Positions 1 through 12,495 of a stretch of 64,000 nt of DNA are shown in pieces. Position numbers and translations under genes: made by a program. The stretch comes from Puccinia triticina. Its lineage: Eukaryota; Basidiomycota; Pucciniomycetes; Pucciniales; Pucciniaceae. Below the pieces are notes generated by a model. The model worked only from the letters and a program-made list of their open reading frames with translations, had not been told where the DNA came from and did no database searches. Where the stretch lies: assembly GCF_026914185.1 (NCBI RefSeq), contig NC_070573.1, forward strand, positions 2,148,501 through 2,212,500, written 5' to 3'. The first letter of the stretch is position 1. Every line of letters begins with the position of its first letter.

Positions 1-1
1 T

Positions 2-2071
2 AAGGTACTAACCTGGCCAACCCCAGCAAATGTAACTGATCTTAGAGGATTTCTGGGGATTGTCACCTACGTCAGAATGTTCATTCAAAACCTATCCGAA
101 ATAGCAGCACCCCTCCGAAAGCTTACACACAAGAGCCAAGAATGGGAATGGACTGACCAATGTGAGGAGGCTTTCCAGAAGCTAAAATGGAAAGTAGGAG
201 AAGATATTGTCCTCAAAAAGCTTGACTACTCAAAAGATGCAGGCATAGTCATTTTGGCGGTGGACTCAAGTTTCATTGCTGCAGGAGCAGTACTCAGCCA
301 ACAAGAGTTAGTAACAGGTCTGAACAGACCAGTATTATACGAATCTATTGTATTTTCTCCTGTAGAATCTAGATACTCCCAGCCCAAGTTAGAACTCTGT
401 GGAGTTGCTCGAATTCTCAAAAAGCTACAAACGGTTCTCTGGGGTCAACACTTTGAGCTGCAAGTAGATGCTAAGTCCTTAATTGAGATGATCAACTCAC
501 CATCTTTGCCCAATGCTCCAATGACACGATGGGTAGCATTCATTCAATTATTTTCCTTTGAGCTGGTACACAAGCCTGGGAAAACCTTCACAATGCCGGA
601 TGGACTTTCTCGCCGACCTTTAGGACCCGATGAGGACAAATACTACAAGGACACAGATGACTTTGATGAGGACGAACCCGTAATCAGGGCCTGCTTTCAA
701 ACCTTGACAGCACATTTTGCTACAGAAGAGATCAAAGATTGGGAAAGCCCAGGATACTGGTTAGACATGAAGCGTTACTTACAAACTCTTAGAAAACCAG
801 AATCTATGGAGAAGGACCAGTTTCTGAAACTCCGGAGGAAGTCAATCAATTACTTTGTAAAGGATTCAAAGCTCATGAAAAGAAATTCACCCACAGCTCA
901 AATGGTGATCTTCAACTCTTATTTTCAATCACGCCTTCTGAAGATGGTCCATGAAGATCTAGGTCATAGAGGAGTGGAAGAAACATATCAACGCCTTGTA
1001 TGCCGGTTTTGGTGGCCCAGCTTAAAGAAGCAAGTTAAGAAATGGGTTAAGAGCTGTGACGCCTGTCAAAAACGTGACCCCACAATACCCCGTGAAGTCA
1101 GAAATCCCACTGGAGAAAGTTTCCTTTTTGGAAGAGTTGCCCTGGACGCCTGTCATATCAAAGCCGGAAGATTTAAATACTTAATTGTAGCTCGTGATGA
1201 TCTTTCTGGTTGGGTAGAGGCAACAGCACTTGTAAACCTTACATCAGCATCTGTTTCCAAGTTCCTCCTGGAGAATTGGGTCTATAAGTTTGGCTCGATA
1301 AAGACAGTTACCACTGACAATGGTCCAGAATTCAAAGATGAGTTTATTGAAGCAGTCAAGCAAATTGGGGCAACCCTTCGACCAACTACCCCATATTATC
1401 CAGAAGGGAACGGGATGATTGAAAGGGGACACAGACCAATTAAAGATGCCCTTGTCAAAATGTGTGGCGAGTCTGGTGGAAAATGGAAAGATCTTTTACC
1501 CTTAGTTTTGTTTGCAGACCGTATTTCCACAAAGCGGTCAACCGGTTATTCACCCTACGAGATAGTCTTTGGCAAGAAAGCAGTTTTACCTGTGGATATA
1601 GAAGCGGAAACTTGTCTTGGAGTTGATTGGTCGGAAGTCAACACCACAGCAGAATTACTGGAGGCCAGGACCAGGCAACTAGAACAGCGGGATGAGATGC
1701 TTCAAGAAACCCATCAGAAGTTATTGAAGTCACGTGAAGATTCGGTACGGTACTGGGACAGAAGACTGGCATCAAAATTAAGGGATCCTTTGGAGCCAGG
1801 CACATTAGTCCTTACCTATAACAAAAGTCTGGAAGATCAGTGGGGAAAATTATTTTCACACCGTTGGAATGGGCCCTATAGGATCATAAGACAGGTTGAA
1901 AAAGGTGCTTACGTCTTAGAAGAATTGGATGGTACTGAATTAAAGAGGAAGTATGCGGCATCCCACATCAAAAGATATTTTCCTTGGGGCAGATCGCTAC
2001 AAGAGCTAGAGGAAGATGCAATGGATGTAGACGAGGAAGAGTCTACAGAAATTTCTGATAATGATGAATAG
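2..2071 (+). CDS. Ty3/gypsy pol, 3' part (RNase H + integrase), enters from left edge
   Basis: The frame is open from base 2, so the start and the reverse transcriptase lie outside the window. From the ATG at 77 the product has an RNase H domain with acidic residues in VDSS, PKLELC, LQVDAK and MPDGLSRR (about residues 60-180). An integrase zinc finger follows (HEDLGHRG ... CDACQ, about 290-335), then the integrase core with D in ALDACH, D in TTDNGPEF and E in GNGMIERGH, then a basic C-terminal region (GPYRIIRQVEKG). These domains process cDNA and insert it into the chromosome. All expected catalytic residues visible here are intact and there is no internal stop over 690 codons, unlike most elements in the window, so this copy may be young. 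Confidence 0.93.
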   Translation, partial: KVLTWPTPANVTDLRGFLGIVTYVRMFIQNLSEIAAPLRKLTHKSQEWEWTDQCEEAFQKLKWKVGEDIVLKKLDYSKDAGIVILAVDSSFIAAGAVLSQQELVTGLNRPVLYESIVFSPVESRYSQPKLELCGVARILKKLQTVLWGQHFELQVDAKSLIEMINSPSLPNAPMTRWVAFIQLFSFELVHKPGKTFTMPDGLSRRPLGPDEDKYYKDTDDFDEDEPVIRACFQTLTAHFATEEIKDWESPGYWLDMKRYLQTLRKPESMEKDQFLKLRRKSINYFVKDSKLMKRNSPTAQMVIFNSYFQSRLLKMVHEDLGHRGVEETYQRLVCRFWWPSLKKQVKKWVKSCDACQKRDPTIPREVRNPTGESFLFGRVALDACHIKAGRFKYLIVARDDLSGWVEATALVNLTSASVSKFLLENWVYKFGSIKTVTTDNGPEFKDEFIEAVKQIGATLRPTTPYYPEGNGMIERGHRPIKDALVKMCGESGGKWKDLLPLVLFADRISTKRSTGYSPYEIVFGKKAVLPVDIEAETCLGVDWSEVNTTAELLEARTRQLEQRDEMLQETHQKLLKSREDSVRYWDRRLASKLRDPLEPGTLVLTYNKSLEDQWGKLFSHRWNGPYRIIRQVEKGAYVLEELDGTELKRKYAASHIKRYFPWGRSLQELEEDAMDVDEEESTEISDNDE

Positions 2072-2585
2072 ACCTTTGCTCCTGAGTAGGAGGGTAAACT
2101 GCTTACAATTGCATACATTGCTCAGTTTCCATTGGTCTCTCATTTATACATACCTGGCCAAGATTATAAATATTCTATATGCATATTGATCCCCATCACA
2201 GTTTTTTTTAAGTTAGGGGAGGTTCCTAGTCATTTCTGAAACACTGTTTTGAGTCAAGATATTTTTTATGACTTACATATGCACTTTTATATATAAAAGA
2301 CAAAAATTTTGATGCAGAGTAGGCTGCAGTTTCTTTTGTATGCTGAGGGTATGGGTGGGCACATCAAAGTTCAAATTATTTTTTTTCTCTTCAATGACAA
2401 GACTTACTTAAGTATATAATTTTATCTCACTTGAAACTCTCACTTGGGTTCAAATTAGGAGAAAAACTAAAACTTAATTGCTTAATAAAAGAAAAAAAAA
2501 AAACTCCTTTTTTTTCGTCACCAAAGCTGACAATTGGTTGGGGACAACCAATAAGTTGGGGGAGGGGAGAGAGAAAAAGAGAATA

Positions 2586-2616
<31 letters not shown>

Positions 2617-2726
2617 GGATTTTTTTGTTTAGTTGATAAGACAGAAGAGAATCATTTTTTTCGTTCAGAGGTCCGTTTCGCGGGTCGTGACAAAGAAGAA
2701 AAGAAAAAGTTTTTTGGGCTAAACAT
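2072..2726. other. Non-coding gypsy 3' region with polypurine-tract-like runs
   Basis: No gene is seen. The stretch has purine runs AAGTTAGGGGAGG near 2211 and AAGTTGGGGGAGG near 2552. The second sits in a ~25-bp context (GGGGACA..CAATAAG...) that is nearly repeated at 5371-5397, just before the LTR. There is also a ~28-bp T run near 2590. I read it as internal sequence of the gypsy element rather than host DNA; this is inference. Confidence 0.4.
2538..2563 (+). promoter_or_regulatory. Internal copy of the gypsy polypurine tract
   Basis: The sequence GGGGAC..CCAATAAGTTGGGGGAGG matches the segment directly upstream of the LTR at 5398 with about two differences. A polypurine tract primes plus-strand cDNA synthesis in LTR retroelements. 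A second, internal copy could be a central tract or a relic of rearrangement. Confidence 0.45.
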
Positions 2727-3599
2727 TCAGTACATAGTGTCGTATGGGTATTGACTAAAAAATGAGAAGAAAAGACACTGGTGATCAGTCAATAGCAACA
2801 AGGGATCAATGAAAGTCAAGAAAATAAACTTACTTGTGTCCATAAAAGACCCAGAACCAATCACCTGCAAAAGCAAGAGCCTCATCGATCTCGTTTGCGG
2901 CTTCGAAGTCCGGATGTCCGACCGGGAATGTCGCGAGAAATCGAGTAAGAACCTGACAGAGACGGTTGAATGCGTCCCCAAACGCGTTGAGTGGATCGAG
3001 CATCGGAAGTGGAGGTTCTGGACGAAACTGCATCCGGGGAGCATCTGGAATGACTGGAATATCTTCGACTAAAAGTGAAAACGATAAAAAAAAAGGGATG
3101 TTAATAAGCATCAGTTGAGTAAAAAGATGTTCATATATGATGTTTAGCAATGGAAAGGGTACGTACCAGGAGGAAGGCGATGGTTCGCATCAATATCCAT
3201 CAGGATCGACCCTCGATCCTCCGACATTTCTTCATCGGTGTCGTCGATCCCAGATTCACTCCCAAGCAGGTAGACCATGTGCGAAAGAGGGATCCCCTCG
3301 TCGCTTCCAACGGAGCCTTCGTTGACAGCCATTGTAGGAAGGTATACAGGAGAACCCCCTCCAAAGATCTCGCGCTCGAGGATGCATGGCGAGCTAGGCG
3401 ATTGATCTTCAACAGATGCGTCTCCTTCTTCGTAGTCAGGAAGAGAGTACTGAGGAGAGGGGTTCGAGTCAGCTGGCGAAGCGGGAGGATCGGACGAGGA
3501 TGACGATGAAAGGGATGAAAGAGGAGAAGATAGGATCTCAATACTATCAGTCGGGCTAGCGCTGTTGGACGAAATTGAGATTACGGACTGATGGGCCAT
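2727..3599 (-). CDS. Three-exon gene, 231-aa acidic Ser-rich protein of unknown function
   Basis: The model starts at the ATG at 3599-3597. Exon 1 is 3167-3599, intron 3069-3166 (GTACGT...TTTTAG), exon 2 2834-3068, intron 2755-2833 (GTAAGT...TTTTTAG), exon 3 2727-2754 with a stop. The exons sum to 696 nt, exactly 232 codons. The N-terminal half is low complexity (Ser, Pro, Asp/Glu); residues ~145-220 are more ordered, with FNRLCQVLTRFLATFP and FAGDWFWVFYGH. I do not recognise the family. The gene lies antisense to gypsy pol and between polypurine-like tracts, so it may be an additional antisense gene of the retroelement rather than a host gene. No signal peptide or membrane segment is evident. 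Confidence 0.6.
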
Positions 3600-5370
3600 G
3601 TTTATTCCAGCTCGTAGTGATGAGAACGAGGTGGTTGGCTGAGGGAAAGAGCTGAGAGGCGGGACGGACCTGCTCCTTAAATACTCTGGCTGGGCGGCCG
3701 CGATCAAGACCGAGCTGCGCAGATCGAGATCCGATCGGAGGTCAGCGCTCCCTGGGCAGTCAATACAGATCAAACCTTAGCTTCATACAGGCAACAGAGC
3801 ACCGTATGGATCTTCAAATTAAGAAGATTCGAGAAGAATCGGAGGCTTACTGGCAACCGATGAGCACAGACTCAATCCTTCAGTATCAAGACTCTACATC
3901 CCCGTTTTTCAGCGTTCCGACCTACTAAACACCCGTCGCGATAAAATAACTTGAATCAATCATGTTCTTTAGCTCTCAAACATACCTGAAGCTCACAAGA
4001 CTCACGCGCATGCAGGTTGAGTTTTCTTTTTTGCTTGTAGTAATGCCAGCGCAAGTGGTATGCCGAATGACCTTCGATCGGCACGATGACAGTCAAACGG
4101 TGCCTGTATGTTGTACGGTCTGCTTACCTGATGATCGAAGCTTCTTCAGCGATCTGTACACCTACCACGACCCCCATAAGCTGTTTAAACATAATACATA
4201 GATGTATAAAAAGAAAAGAAGGAGTACTTGATTCAGTCAGGCCGGTCACAAGAGGACTGCAGATCAAATTAATTGAACCTCAAAAGCAAATACTTACAAA
4301 GAGCGAGACCAATTTCCATACGGCAAGGTTGATTGTGATCGAAGCAGAGTTGTATTCGAGGTGTATAGTTGTTCGGCAGAAGGGAGGCCGAGCACGTTAC
4401 TGTGCTGGCTGAGACCCACCAGGGCCGGACAACTCAAGCCCGAACGCGTGTTTAGGCCCGCGCCCGCACCTGTAATTATGTAAACCCTCAACTTTCAATG
4501 CACTAGACCCCCCGCGCGACTTGACCAAGCAAACCGACGCGCGCGAGTCCAAATGAGAGCAACATGGCGCTGCGCGCTCCGCCCTCCGCGATTTTATCAA
4601 GATTTCACAGACAAAGAACATGAGGACGTACCGCGGATCTGCGCACCTCTCAGAGACACTGTAAATAACTTCAAGACCACAGTATACATGAAATATCCCG
4701 GCCAGTTACATGAAAATAAAAACTTTACACCGGAACCTCACTGCCTACATGATGATGAGAAGGCAGGGGTTGATTTCAGCCAACTCACAGGGATTAAAAT
4801 GTTTGAATTAAATACAAGCTCAATTATTTTGAGAATAATTTGGAAAGCTAGCCACTTTTGGATTAAATATATCTTGTTTGGATTTCTTTCTCACATACTT
4901 TTTATCCCACAGGATATTCTTCACATTGCTATATTTTATTAGGAGTTGTGAGGACTGGAACCCTGAAACAAAGATTCCAGACTGGAATATCAGGCTTAAA
5001 AGTCCAAGATAAACACCAACATTATTGATATGAATTTTATCAACCAAGTTTTTTTTTAGGTTTACTTACCATAACAAAACCTATTTTTTATGGCGTTTGG
5101 GCGCAAAATTTTTATGGCAGGAGTTGCACAATCTTTTTATCATCTAGCCCTGGCTATTGAAAGCCAGAGAGCAATAAAGAATATAAGGTAAAGGAATGTG
5201 TGAACTAGTCATTTCAGATAGTATATATTTATGAAGAAACTGGGCAAGTTGGAAAAAGCATCATCAATAAAAATCACTGTTTGGATATACTTCAACATTT
5301 TTGACCAAGTAAAGAGGCGGGAAAATCAGCAGCTCTTCAATCCATTACGCACAACTCTGGCACATTGTCT
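3600..5370. other. Region without a recognised gene, upstream of the antisense gene
   Basis: The open frames here are short, overlap on both strands and show no recognisable domain. 3600-3780 would hold the promoter and 5' leader of the minus-strand gene. The rest is probably gypsy internal sequence, because it runs without a visible boundary to the polypurine tract at 5378-5397. I see no structured repeat. Confidence 0.3.
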
Positions 5371-5377
5371 GGGGACA

Positions 5378-5397
5378 GACAATAAGTTGGGGGAGGA
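5378..5397 (+). promoter_or_regulatory. Polypurine tract of the gypsy LTR element
   Basis: AATAAGTTGGGGGAGGA lies directly before the TG that opens the LTR at 5398. This is the expected place for the plus-strand primer of a retroelement in + orientation. Confidence 0.7.
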
Positions 5398-6269
5398 TGT
5401 GGTAGACGCTTTAGTTCTGGATGGAAAAATTCAAAAATTTCTAGTTTACATATGTAGTGTTACATTACACCATCTTTTGATACACACACTCCCTTCAGTT
5501 TACATACACAGTTTTACAAAACTGCATGTATATAGCTTACATACTACCCTTTTACATATATATGTGGCTGCGTAGCAACCAGCCAGCCTCATATGCAGCT
5601 GTGTAGCAACCACAAGCCACTTATTACAGTAACCCAGCAACCACAAGCCACTTATTACAGTAACCCAGCAACCACAAGCCACATTAATAAAGCGGCATAG
5701 TAACCATGGGGCTGTGCAAGTCAATCAAGCAGACTACACAGCAATACAGAAAGCTGTGCAGGTCACTTGAGAAGACTCCATAGCAACCAGAGGGCTGTGT
5801 AAGCCACACTTGTAACTAGATCACCAGCTAAATTTGCTCATGTATACACTGCCACACTGTACATAGCTGTATTTGCACAGCACTTGTAAAGGCACACCAG
5901 CCAAAACCCCTCATGTACATAGACCACCAGCATAAATGCCTCACATTTTCCTATATAAGGAGGGGCTCTCTCTTCCTTTTTCCCCCATCCATCCACGGAA
6001 GGAGATCATTCCCCCCACGAGATTCAAATAAATTGTCACCCTCACACTCTCCGCCACATACTAAAATACTAGCTTTATATTTTGAAATACACAGTCCATT
6101 GTGAGCCACTTGTGAGAAAATTATTCAACTACACTAGACCACTGTCTTCTTGCTTCCAGCCTAGCTGGGGGTGTTGTCAGTCTTTGTCTTTCAGAGAAGC
6201 AGGGGTTTCCCCACACATACTTCTCTAAATTCAGCCATAAGAGGTGCAAACCGCTTTTGGAGTCTCACA
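5398..6269 (+). repeat. 872-bp LTR (TG...CA) of a gypsy-type element, copy 1
   Basis: It starts TGTGGTAGACG, ends GGAGTCTCACA and follows a polypurine tract, so it is a 3' LTR in + orientation, plausibly of the gypsy element coded at 2-2071. It contains a TATA-like CTATATAAGGAGGGG near 5950, consistent with promoter function. A second copy, missing its first 115 bp, lies at 39002-39728. The right end abuts the copia-1 reverse transcriptase coding sequence, which is cut at 6270. Confidence 0.85.
5606..5692 (+). repeat. 31-bp tandem repeat inside the LTR
   Basis: Units start GCAACCACAAGCCACTTATT. There are two full copies plus a partial one here, and one copy fewer in the LTR at 39002-39728. 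Copy number therefore differs between otherwise near-identical LTRs. Confidence 0.85.
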
Positions 6270-8371
6270 GCGGAGTTTTAGTGTTGAGGTTGTTTTGAGA
6301 TAATTAAGAATGCGTACGGCTGCGTACCAGTGTGAGAGAGATGGATTGCGTAAGTATTGGGACAGTTTGTTGACGGCAAAGGCTATATCTGGGTGAGTGC
6401 ACTGTGAGATCCAGAGCAATGAGCTTATGATTTGGGGATAAGGCCCAGGTGAGGAGGGGTCAGAGGAGGTTCGATGGGTGAGGTTCTTGAAGTATGAGTC
6501 AGTCGGGGTAGAAACTGAGTGGGTAATACCGTCAAGAAATTGAGAGGAGATCTCGTCGATGTAGTGGGATTGATTGAGGAAGACATGCTTGCTGGCTGTG
6601 TTGCGGGTGATTTTAATTGACAGGAAGTGATGTAGGTCCTCATCGGCACCAATGGTGAATTGTTTGCCTACGGAGGAGATAATGGAGTCAACAAAGTAGG
6701 GTTCGCCGACTATAGCAAGCTCGTCGACGTGTGTGGTGATTGTGCCGATGAGCTTGCCTGATTCCAGTTTAAAATAGAGAGTTGGGTCGTAGGCCGAGAT
6801 CGAGTAAGGCTTTGTGTAGTTTGATGTTCCACTGTCTGGGAGATTGTTTGAGACCATACAGCAAGCGACTAACTTCTCACACCCAGTCCGGGTGCTGAGA
6901 ATCTTCGACGCCCGGCGGCTGTTCCATGAATACTGGTTTGTCGAGATGGCCATTAAGGAAGGCTGTCTTGAAGTCAACTTGGCGGCCTTTCCAGTTTTGA
7001 CTGCCAAGGAGACTGAGGATGAGTCGGAGCGTTTCAAGTTGGAGGGTGGGTGAGAAAACTTCGTCATAGTCTAACCCCTGCACCTGGGAATACCCCATGG
7101 CAACTAAACGGGCCTTGAGTTTTTGAATTGTTCGATCTGGGCGGCGTTTGATTTTGAACACCCACTTGGATTTGATGATCTTGCGTTTGGCGGGACGTGG
7201 GACCAGCTTCCAGGTGGACATTCCGAGAAGAGAAGCGTACTCTTCGTCGGCTGCTTTCAGCCAGCGGAGATTGTTTGGTGATTTGAGAACTTGACGCCAG
7301 GTTTTTGGGGTGTCAAGCTCCTCGTCGGTGTTGGTGGTTTTGGCCCAGTGGCCGAGACAATCTGGAGGATTGTGCTGACGGGTCAAGGTACACTTAGGCG
7401 GGGAATTACGAGGGGGTGAAGGGGAAGGGGAAGAGGGACAGGGGGGGAGATCAGGGAGAGAAATGAAAGTGAGATCATCCGTCGATGAGGAGATAGGGGA
7501 CGGAGATCTTACCTCAATCTCTGTGACTGGAAGAGATGGATTTGGAGATGGAAGAGATGGAACGGATGGGCAGGCAGGTACGGCGATTGGCCAGGAGACT
7601 TCTACCAACAGTTGTTTTGGAGAGGGTGTCAGCGGTGCTCCATATGGGAAGGTTCGCTTGTCAAAAACAATGTCGCGGGACTTGATGATTTGACGTTTTT
7701 CCAAGTCCCACAGACGGTTTCTGTTGCCGTCTGAGAGGTAGGAAAGTAGGATGGACGATTGGGCTTTGGGGTTGAGTTTCTTTCGATTGGGTTCAGGTAC
7801 CTTGTACCAGGTCAGGCAGCCGAAGGGGTGGATCGCTGAGAGGTTGACCGGTTGTTGATTCAGAATGGAGGCTGGTGAGTTGAAACCCGCCGGAGTGTGG
7901 CATGGGAAATTGTTGTAAGGGAAAAGGGAATGTCGTAGAGCGTCTACCCAGAACGATTTTGGGAGATGAGCGGTGAGCAGAGAAGATTGGACAAAATTGT
8001 GGATGGTCCGGTTAGTTCTCTCGGCTACGCCGTTGAGCTGAGGAGAATGAGGTGGGCCGGGGTTGTGCCTTATGCCGGAAATGATGAGATAGGTTGTGAA
8101 TTCAGCGGAGAGATACTTGCCGCCATTGTCAGTTTGGAGAGGTTGAATTTTGTGAGAACCGGATTTTTCAAAGAAAGCGCGGAAGATCTTGAAGCAGGAA
8201 AATGAGTCGGATTTGTTCTTCATTGGGTAGACTGTGAGGAATTTGGAATAGTCGTCCACAAACGTAATGAAGTACCGGTAACCCTTGCGTGAGTTTACTT
8301 CATAGGAGGCAACGTCGGAGTGTATGAGTTGGCCGGGGATGGTGGAGCGGTACGGAGCGCGGGAATGGAAA
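6270..8371 (-). pseudogene. Copia-1 integrase to reverse transcriptase, disrupted
   Basis: Read leftward from 8371. The integrase core has D in LQTDNGG and E in NGVAERTNR. A proline-rich linker follows, then the reverse transcriptase (KIIKSKWVFKIKR, VDFKTAFLNGHLDK). A frameshift/stop near 6877-6880 breaks the frame inside the reverse transcriptase; the rest continues to 6270. The catalytic YVDD box reads HVDEL, losing the second Asp. The gene is cut at 6270 by the LTR and interrupted at 8371 by the CACTA-type element; its upstream half is at 26562-28094. Confidence 0.9.
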
Positions 8372-8888
8372 CACTACAAACATGGATGAATTTGGGAAGG
8401 CATATATTGATCGATATGGCATATATTGATCAAATTATATTGATCTTTTTTTTTTTTTGAAATTTCTCTTAAATTTGTTTCTTTCCTGCAACATCATAAC
8501 CCTTCTATCATCTCTCTTTCTCTTGATTTCCTCCTTTCTAAGTTTTCAACCATAGTAAAAGCTTCATTTTGTTACCAGATCAAATAGGTCATTTTTACAT
8601 ACTTGTATGAATTATTCCTGAGAAAAAATAGTCTGTTAAGTCAGGCAGGGAGGGGGAGAGGGGAGGAGGAATGGGGAGGCATGAATTATTGTGACTTGAA
8701 CCTTGCAGAAGTGTTGAAATCTACTTTCCAAAAAAAAAAAAAAAAACAATCAGTCTCAATATATCATGCTACATCAATTTTGTTCAAATTTAATGGCTTT
8801 TATATATGACTCATCATATCCAATATCCTAAATTTCTACTAGGCCTGAGATTGATTTAGCATTTGTACTAGATTTGAGTAGGGTGTCT
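8372..8888 (+). repeat. Left terminal inverted repeat of CACTA-1 (non-satellite part)
   Basis: About 517 bp that is the reverse complement of 26086-26558 with small indels. It holds paired GGCATATATTGATC motifs near the end, a T run near 8447 and an A run near 8730. A third, shorter copy is at 28711-29108. Confidence 0.88.
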
Positions 8889-11800
8889 TATATCATGGAA
8901 GAACTCCCACGCTGCGCTGAGGTATGGTGGGAGAAACACCAGTAAGCTACCAAATCAGTGATATTTTGCAACTGATCACATTGTGGTTGCTACATTTGGA
9001 GGTTTTAAGGTCATTCGAGGTACACCATGATCCGTTGAGGCCATTTGATCATTTTTGTACCAATATCATGGAAGAACTCCCACGCTGCCCTGAGATATAG
9101 TGGCGGGAACACCATAAAACTACCAAATTAGTTATATTTGGCAACTGATCACATTGTGGCTGCTACATTTGGGGGTTTTGTGGTAATTAAAGGTACAAGG
9201 TGAATCTTTAAGGGCATGTGAACATTTTGGTACCAATATCATGGAAGAACTCCCAGACTGCGCTGAGATATAGTGGGAGAAACAGCAGGATACTACCAAA
9301 TTAGTGATGTTTGGCAACGGATCACATTGTAGCTGCTACATTTGTGGGTTTTGTGGTCATTCAAGGTACAAATTGCGACTTTGAGGGCATGTGAAAATTT
9401 TGGTACCAATATCATGGAAGAACTCCCAAGCTGCCCTGAGATATAGTGGCAGAAACACCAAGAAACTACCAAATTAGTCATATTTGGCTACTGATGACAT
9501 TGTGGCTGCTACATTTGGGGGTTTTGTGGTTGTTCAAGGTACACAGTGAATCTTTGACCTCATTTGATCATTTTGGTACCAACATCATGGAAGAACTCCC
9601 ATGCTGCACTCAGATATAGTGGCAGAAACACCAAGAAACTACCAAATTAGTGATATTTGGCAACTGATCACATTGTGGCTGCTACATTTGGGGGTTTTGT
9701 GGTCATTCAAGGTACACAATGAGTCTTTAAGGGCATGTGAAAATTTTGGTACCACTATCATGGAAGAACTACCATGCTGCGCTGGGATATAGTGGCAGAA
9801 CACCAAGAAACTACCAAATTAGTGATATTTGGCAACTGATCACATTGTGGCTGCTACATTTGGAGGTTTTGTGGTCATTCAAGGTACAAAGTGAATTTTT
9901 GAGGGCATGTGAACATTGTGGTACCAATATCATGGAAGAACTCCCATGCTTCACTGAGATATAGTGGCAGAAACACCAAGAAACTACCAAATTAGTCATA
10001 TTTGGCAACTGATCACATTGTGGCTGCTACATTTGGAGGTTTTGAGGTCATTCAAGGTACACCATGATCCCTTGAGGCCATTTGATCATTTTTATACCAC
10101 TCCCATGCTTTCCTGAGATATAGTGGCAGAATCACCAAGAAACTACCAAATTAGTGATATTTGGCAACTGATCACATTGTGGCTGCTACATTTGGAGGTT
10201 TTGTGGTCATTCAACGGACACAATGAATCTTTGAGGTATGTGAACATTGTTTTACCAATATCATGGAAGAACTCCCATGCTGCGCTGAGATATAGTGGCA
10301 GAAACACCAAGAAGCTAGCAAATTAGTGATATTTGGCAACTGATGACATTGTGGCTGCTACATTTGGGGGTTTTGTGGTCATTCAAAGTACACCATGATC
10401 CCTTGAGGCCATTTGATCATTTTTATACCAATATCATGGAAGAAATCCCATGCTGCACTGAGATATAGTGGCAGAAACACCAAGAAACTACCAAATTAGT
10501 CATATTTGGCAACTGATCACATTGTGGCTGCTACATTTGGGGGTTTTGTAGTCATTCAAGGTACACAATGAATCTCTGAGGGAATTTGAACATTTTGGTA
10601 CCAATATCATGGAAGAACTCCCACACTGCGCTGAGATATAGTGGCAGAAACACCAAGAAACTACCAAATTAGTCATATTTGGCAACTGATCACATTGTGG
10701 CTGCTACATTTAACAGTTTTGAGGCCATTCAAGGTACACCATGATTCCTTGAGGCCATTTGATCATTTTTATACCAATATCATGAAAGAACTCCCATGCT
10801 GCACTGAAATATAGGCGCAGAAACACCAAGAAACTAACAAATTAGTGATACTTGGCAACTGATCACATTGTGGCTGCTACATTTGGGGGACTTGTGGTCA
10901 TTCGAGGTACACAATGAATCTTTGAGGGCATGTGAACATTTTGGTACCAATATCATGAAAGAACTCCCATGCTGTGCTGAGATATAGTGGCAAAAACACC
11001 AATAAACTACCAAATTGGTGATATTTGGCAACTGATCACATTGTGGCTGCTACATTTGGGGGTTTTGTGATCATTCAAGGTACACAATAAATATTTCAGG
11101 GAATGTGAACATTTTGGTACCAATATCATGGAAGAACTCCCACGCTGCGCTGAGATATAGTGGGAGAAACACCTGGAAACTACCAAATTAGTGATATTTG
11201 GCAACGGATCACATTGTAGCTGCTATATTTGGGGGTTTTGAGGTCATTCAATGTAAACAGTGAATCTTTGAGGGCATGCGAAAATTTTGGTAGCAATATG
11301 ATGGAAGAACTCTCTTGCTGCACTGAGATATAGTGGCAGAAACAGGAAGAAACTACCAAATTAGTCATATTTGGCAACTGATCACATTGTGGCTGCTTCA
11401 TTTGGGAGTTTTGTGATTGTTCAAGGTACACAATGGATTTTTGAGGGCATGTGATCATTTGGGTACCAATATCATGGAAGAACTCCCACGCTGAGTTGAG
11501 ATATAGGGGCAGAAACACCAAGAAACTACCAAATTAGTGATATTTGGCAACTGATCAAATTGTGGCTGCTACATTTGGGGGTTTTGTGGTCATTCAAGGT
11601 ACACAGTGAATCTTTGAGGGCATGTGAACATTTTGGTAGCAATACCATGGAAGAACTCCCACGCTGCCCTGAGATATAGTGGGAGAAACACCAGGAAACT
11701 ACCAAATTAGTAATATTTCACCACAGATCACATTGTAGCTAATAAATTTGGGGGTTTTGTGGTCATTAAAGGTACACAGTGAATCTTTGAGGGACCATTT

Positions 11801-12495
11801 TGGCACCAATATCATGGAAGAACTCCCTTGCTGCAATGAGATATAGTGGGAGGAACACCAAGAAACTACCAAATTAGTGATATTTGGCAACTGATCACAT
11901 TGTGGTTGCTACATTTGGAGGTTTTGAGGTCATTCAAGGTACAACATGATCCCTTGAGGCCATTTAATCATTTCAGTATCAATATAATGGAAGAACTCCC
12001 ACGCAGTGCTGAGATATAGTGGCAGAAACACCAAGAAACTATCAAATTAGTGGTATTTGGCAACGGATCACATTGTAGCTGCTATATTTGGGGTTTTCGT
12101 GGTTATTGAAGGTGCAAATTGAGTCTTTGAGGGCAGTTGAACATTTTGGTGCCAATATCATTAAAGAAATCCCAGGTTGGGCTGAGATATAGTTGCAGAA
12201 ACACCAAGAAAGTACCAAATTAGTCATATTTGGCAACCAATCACATTGTGGCTGCTACATTTGGGGGTTTTGTGGTCATTCAAGGTACACAGTGAATCTT
12301 TGAGGTCATGTGAACATTTTGGTACCAACATCATGGAAGAACTCCCACGCTGGGCTGAGATATAGGGGCAGAAACACCAGGAAACTACCAAACTAGTCAT
12401 ATTTGGCAACTGATCACATTGTGGCTGCTACATTTGGGGGTTTTGTGGTCATTCAAGGTAAAAAATGAATCTTTGAGGGCATTTGATCATTTCCA
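8889..12495 (+). repeat. 173-bp satellite array, left arm (~21 units)
   Basis: Tandem units of about 173 bp contain AATATCATGGAAGAACTCCC, ATATAGTGGCAGAAACACC and ACTGATCACATTGTGGCTGC. Divergence between units is roughly 5-15% by eye, with occasional small deletions. Because 173 is not a multiple of three, the ~65-residue open frames seen once per unit are by-products of the repeat and not genes. Confidence 0.95.

Noticed and set aside
4553..4942. 129-codon plus-strand ORF
   Set aside because: No domain, hydrophobic low-information C-terminus, no splice or start context of note.
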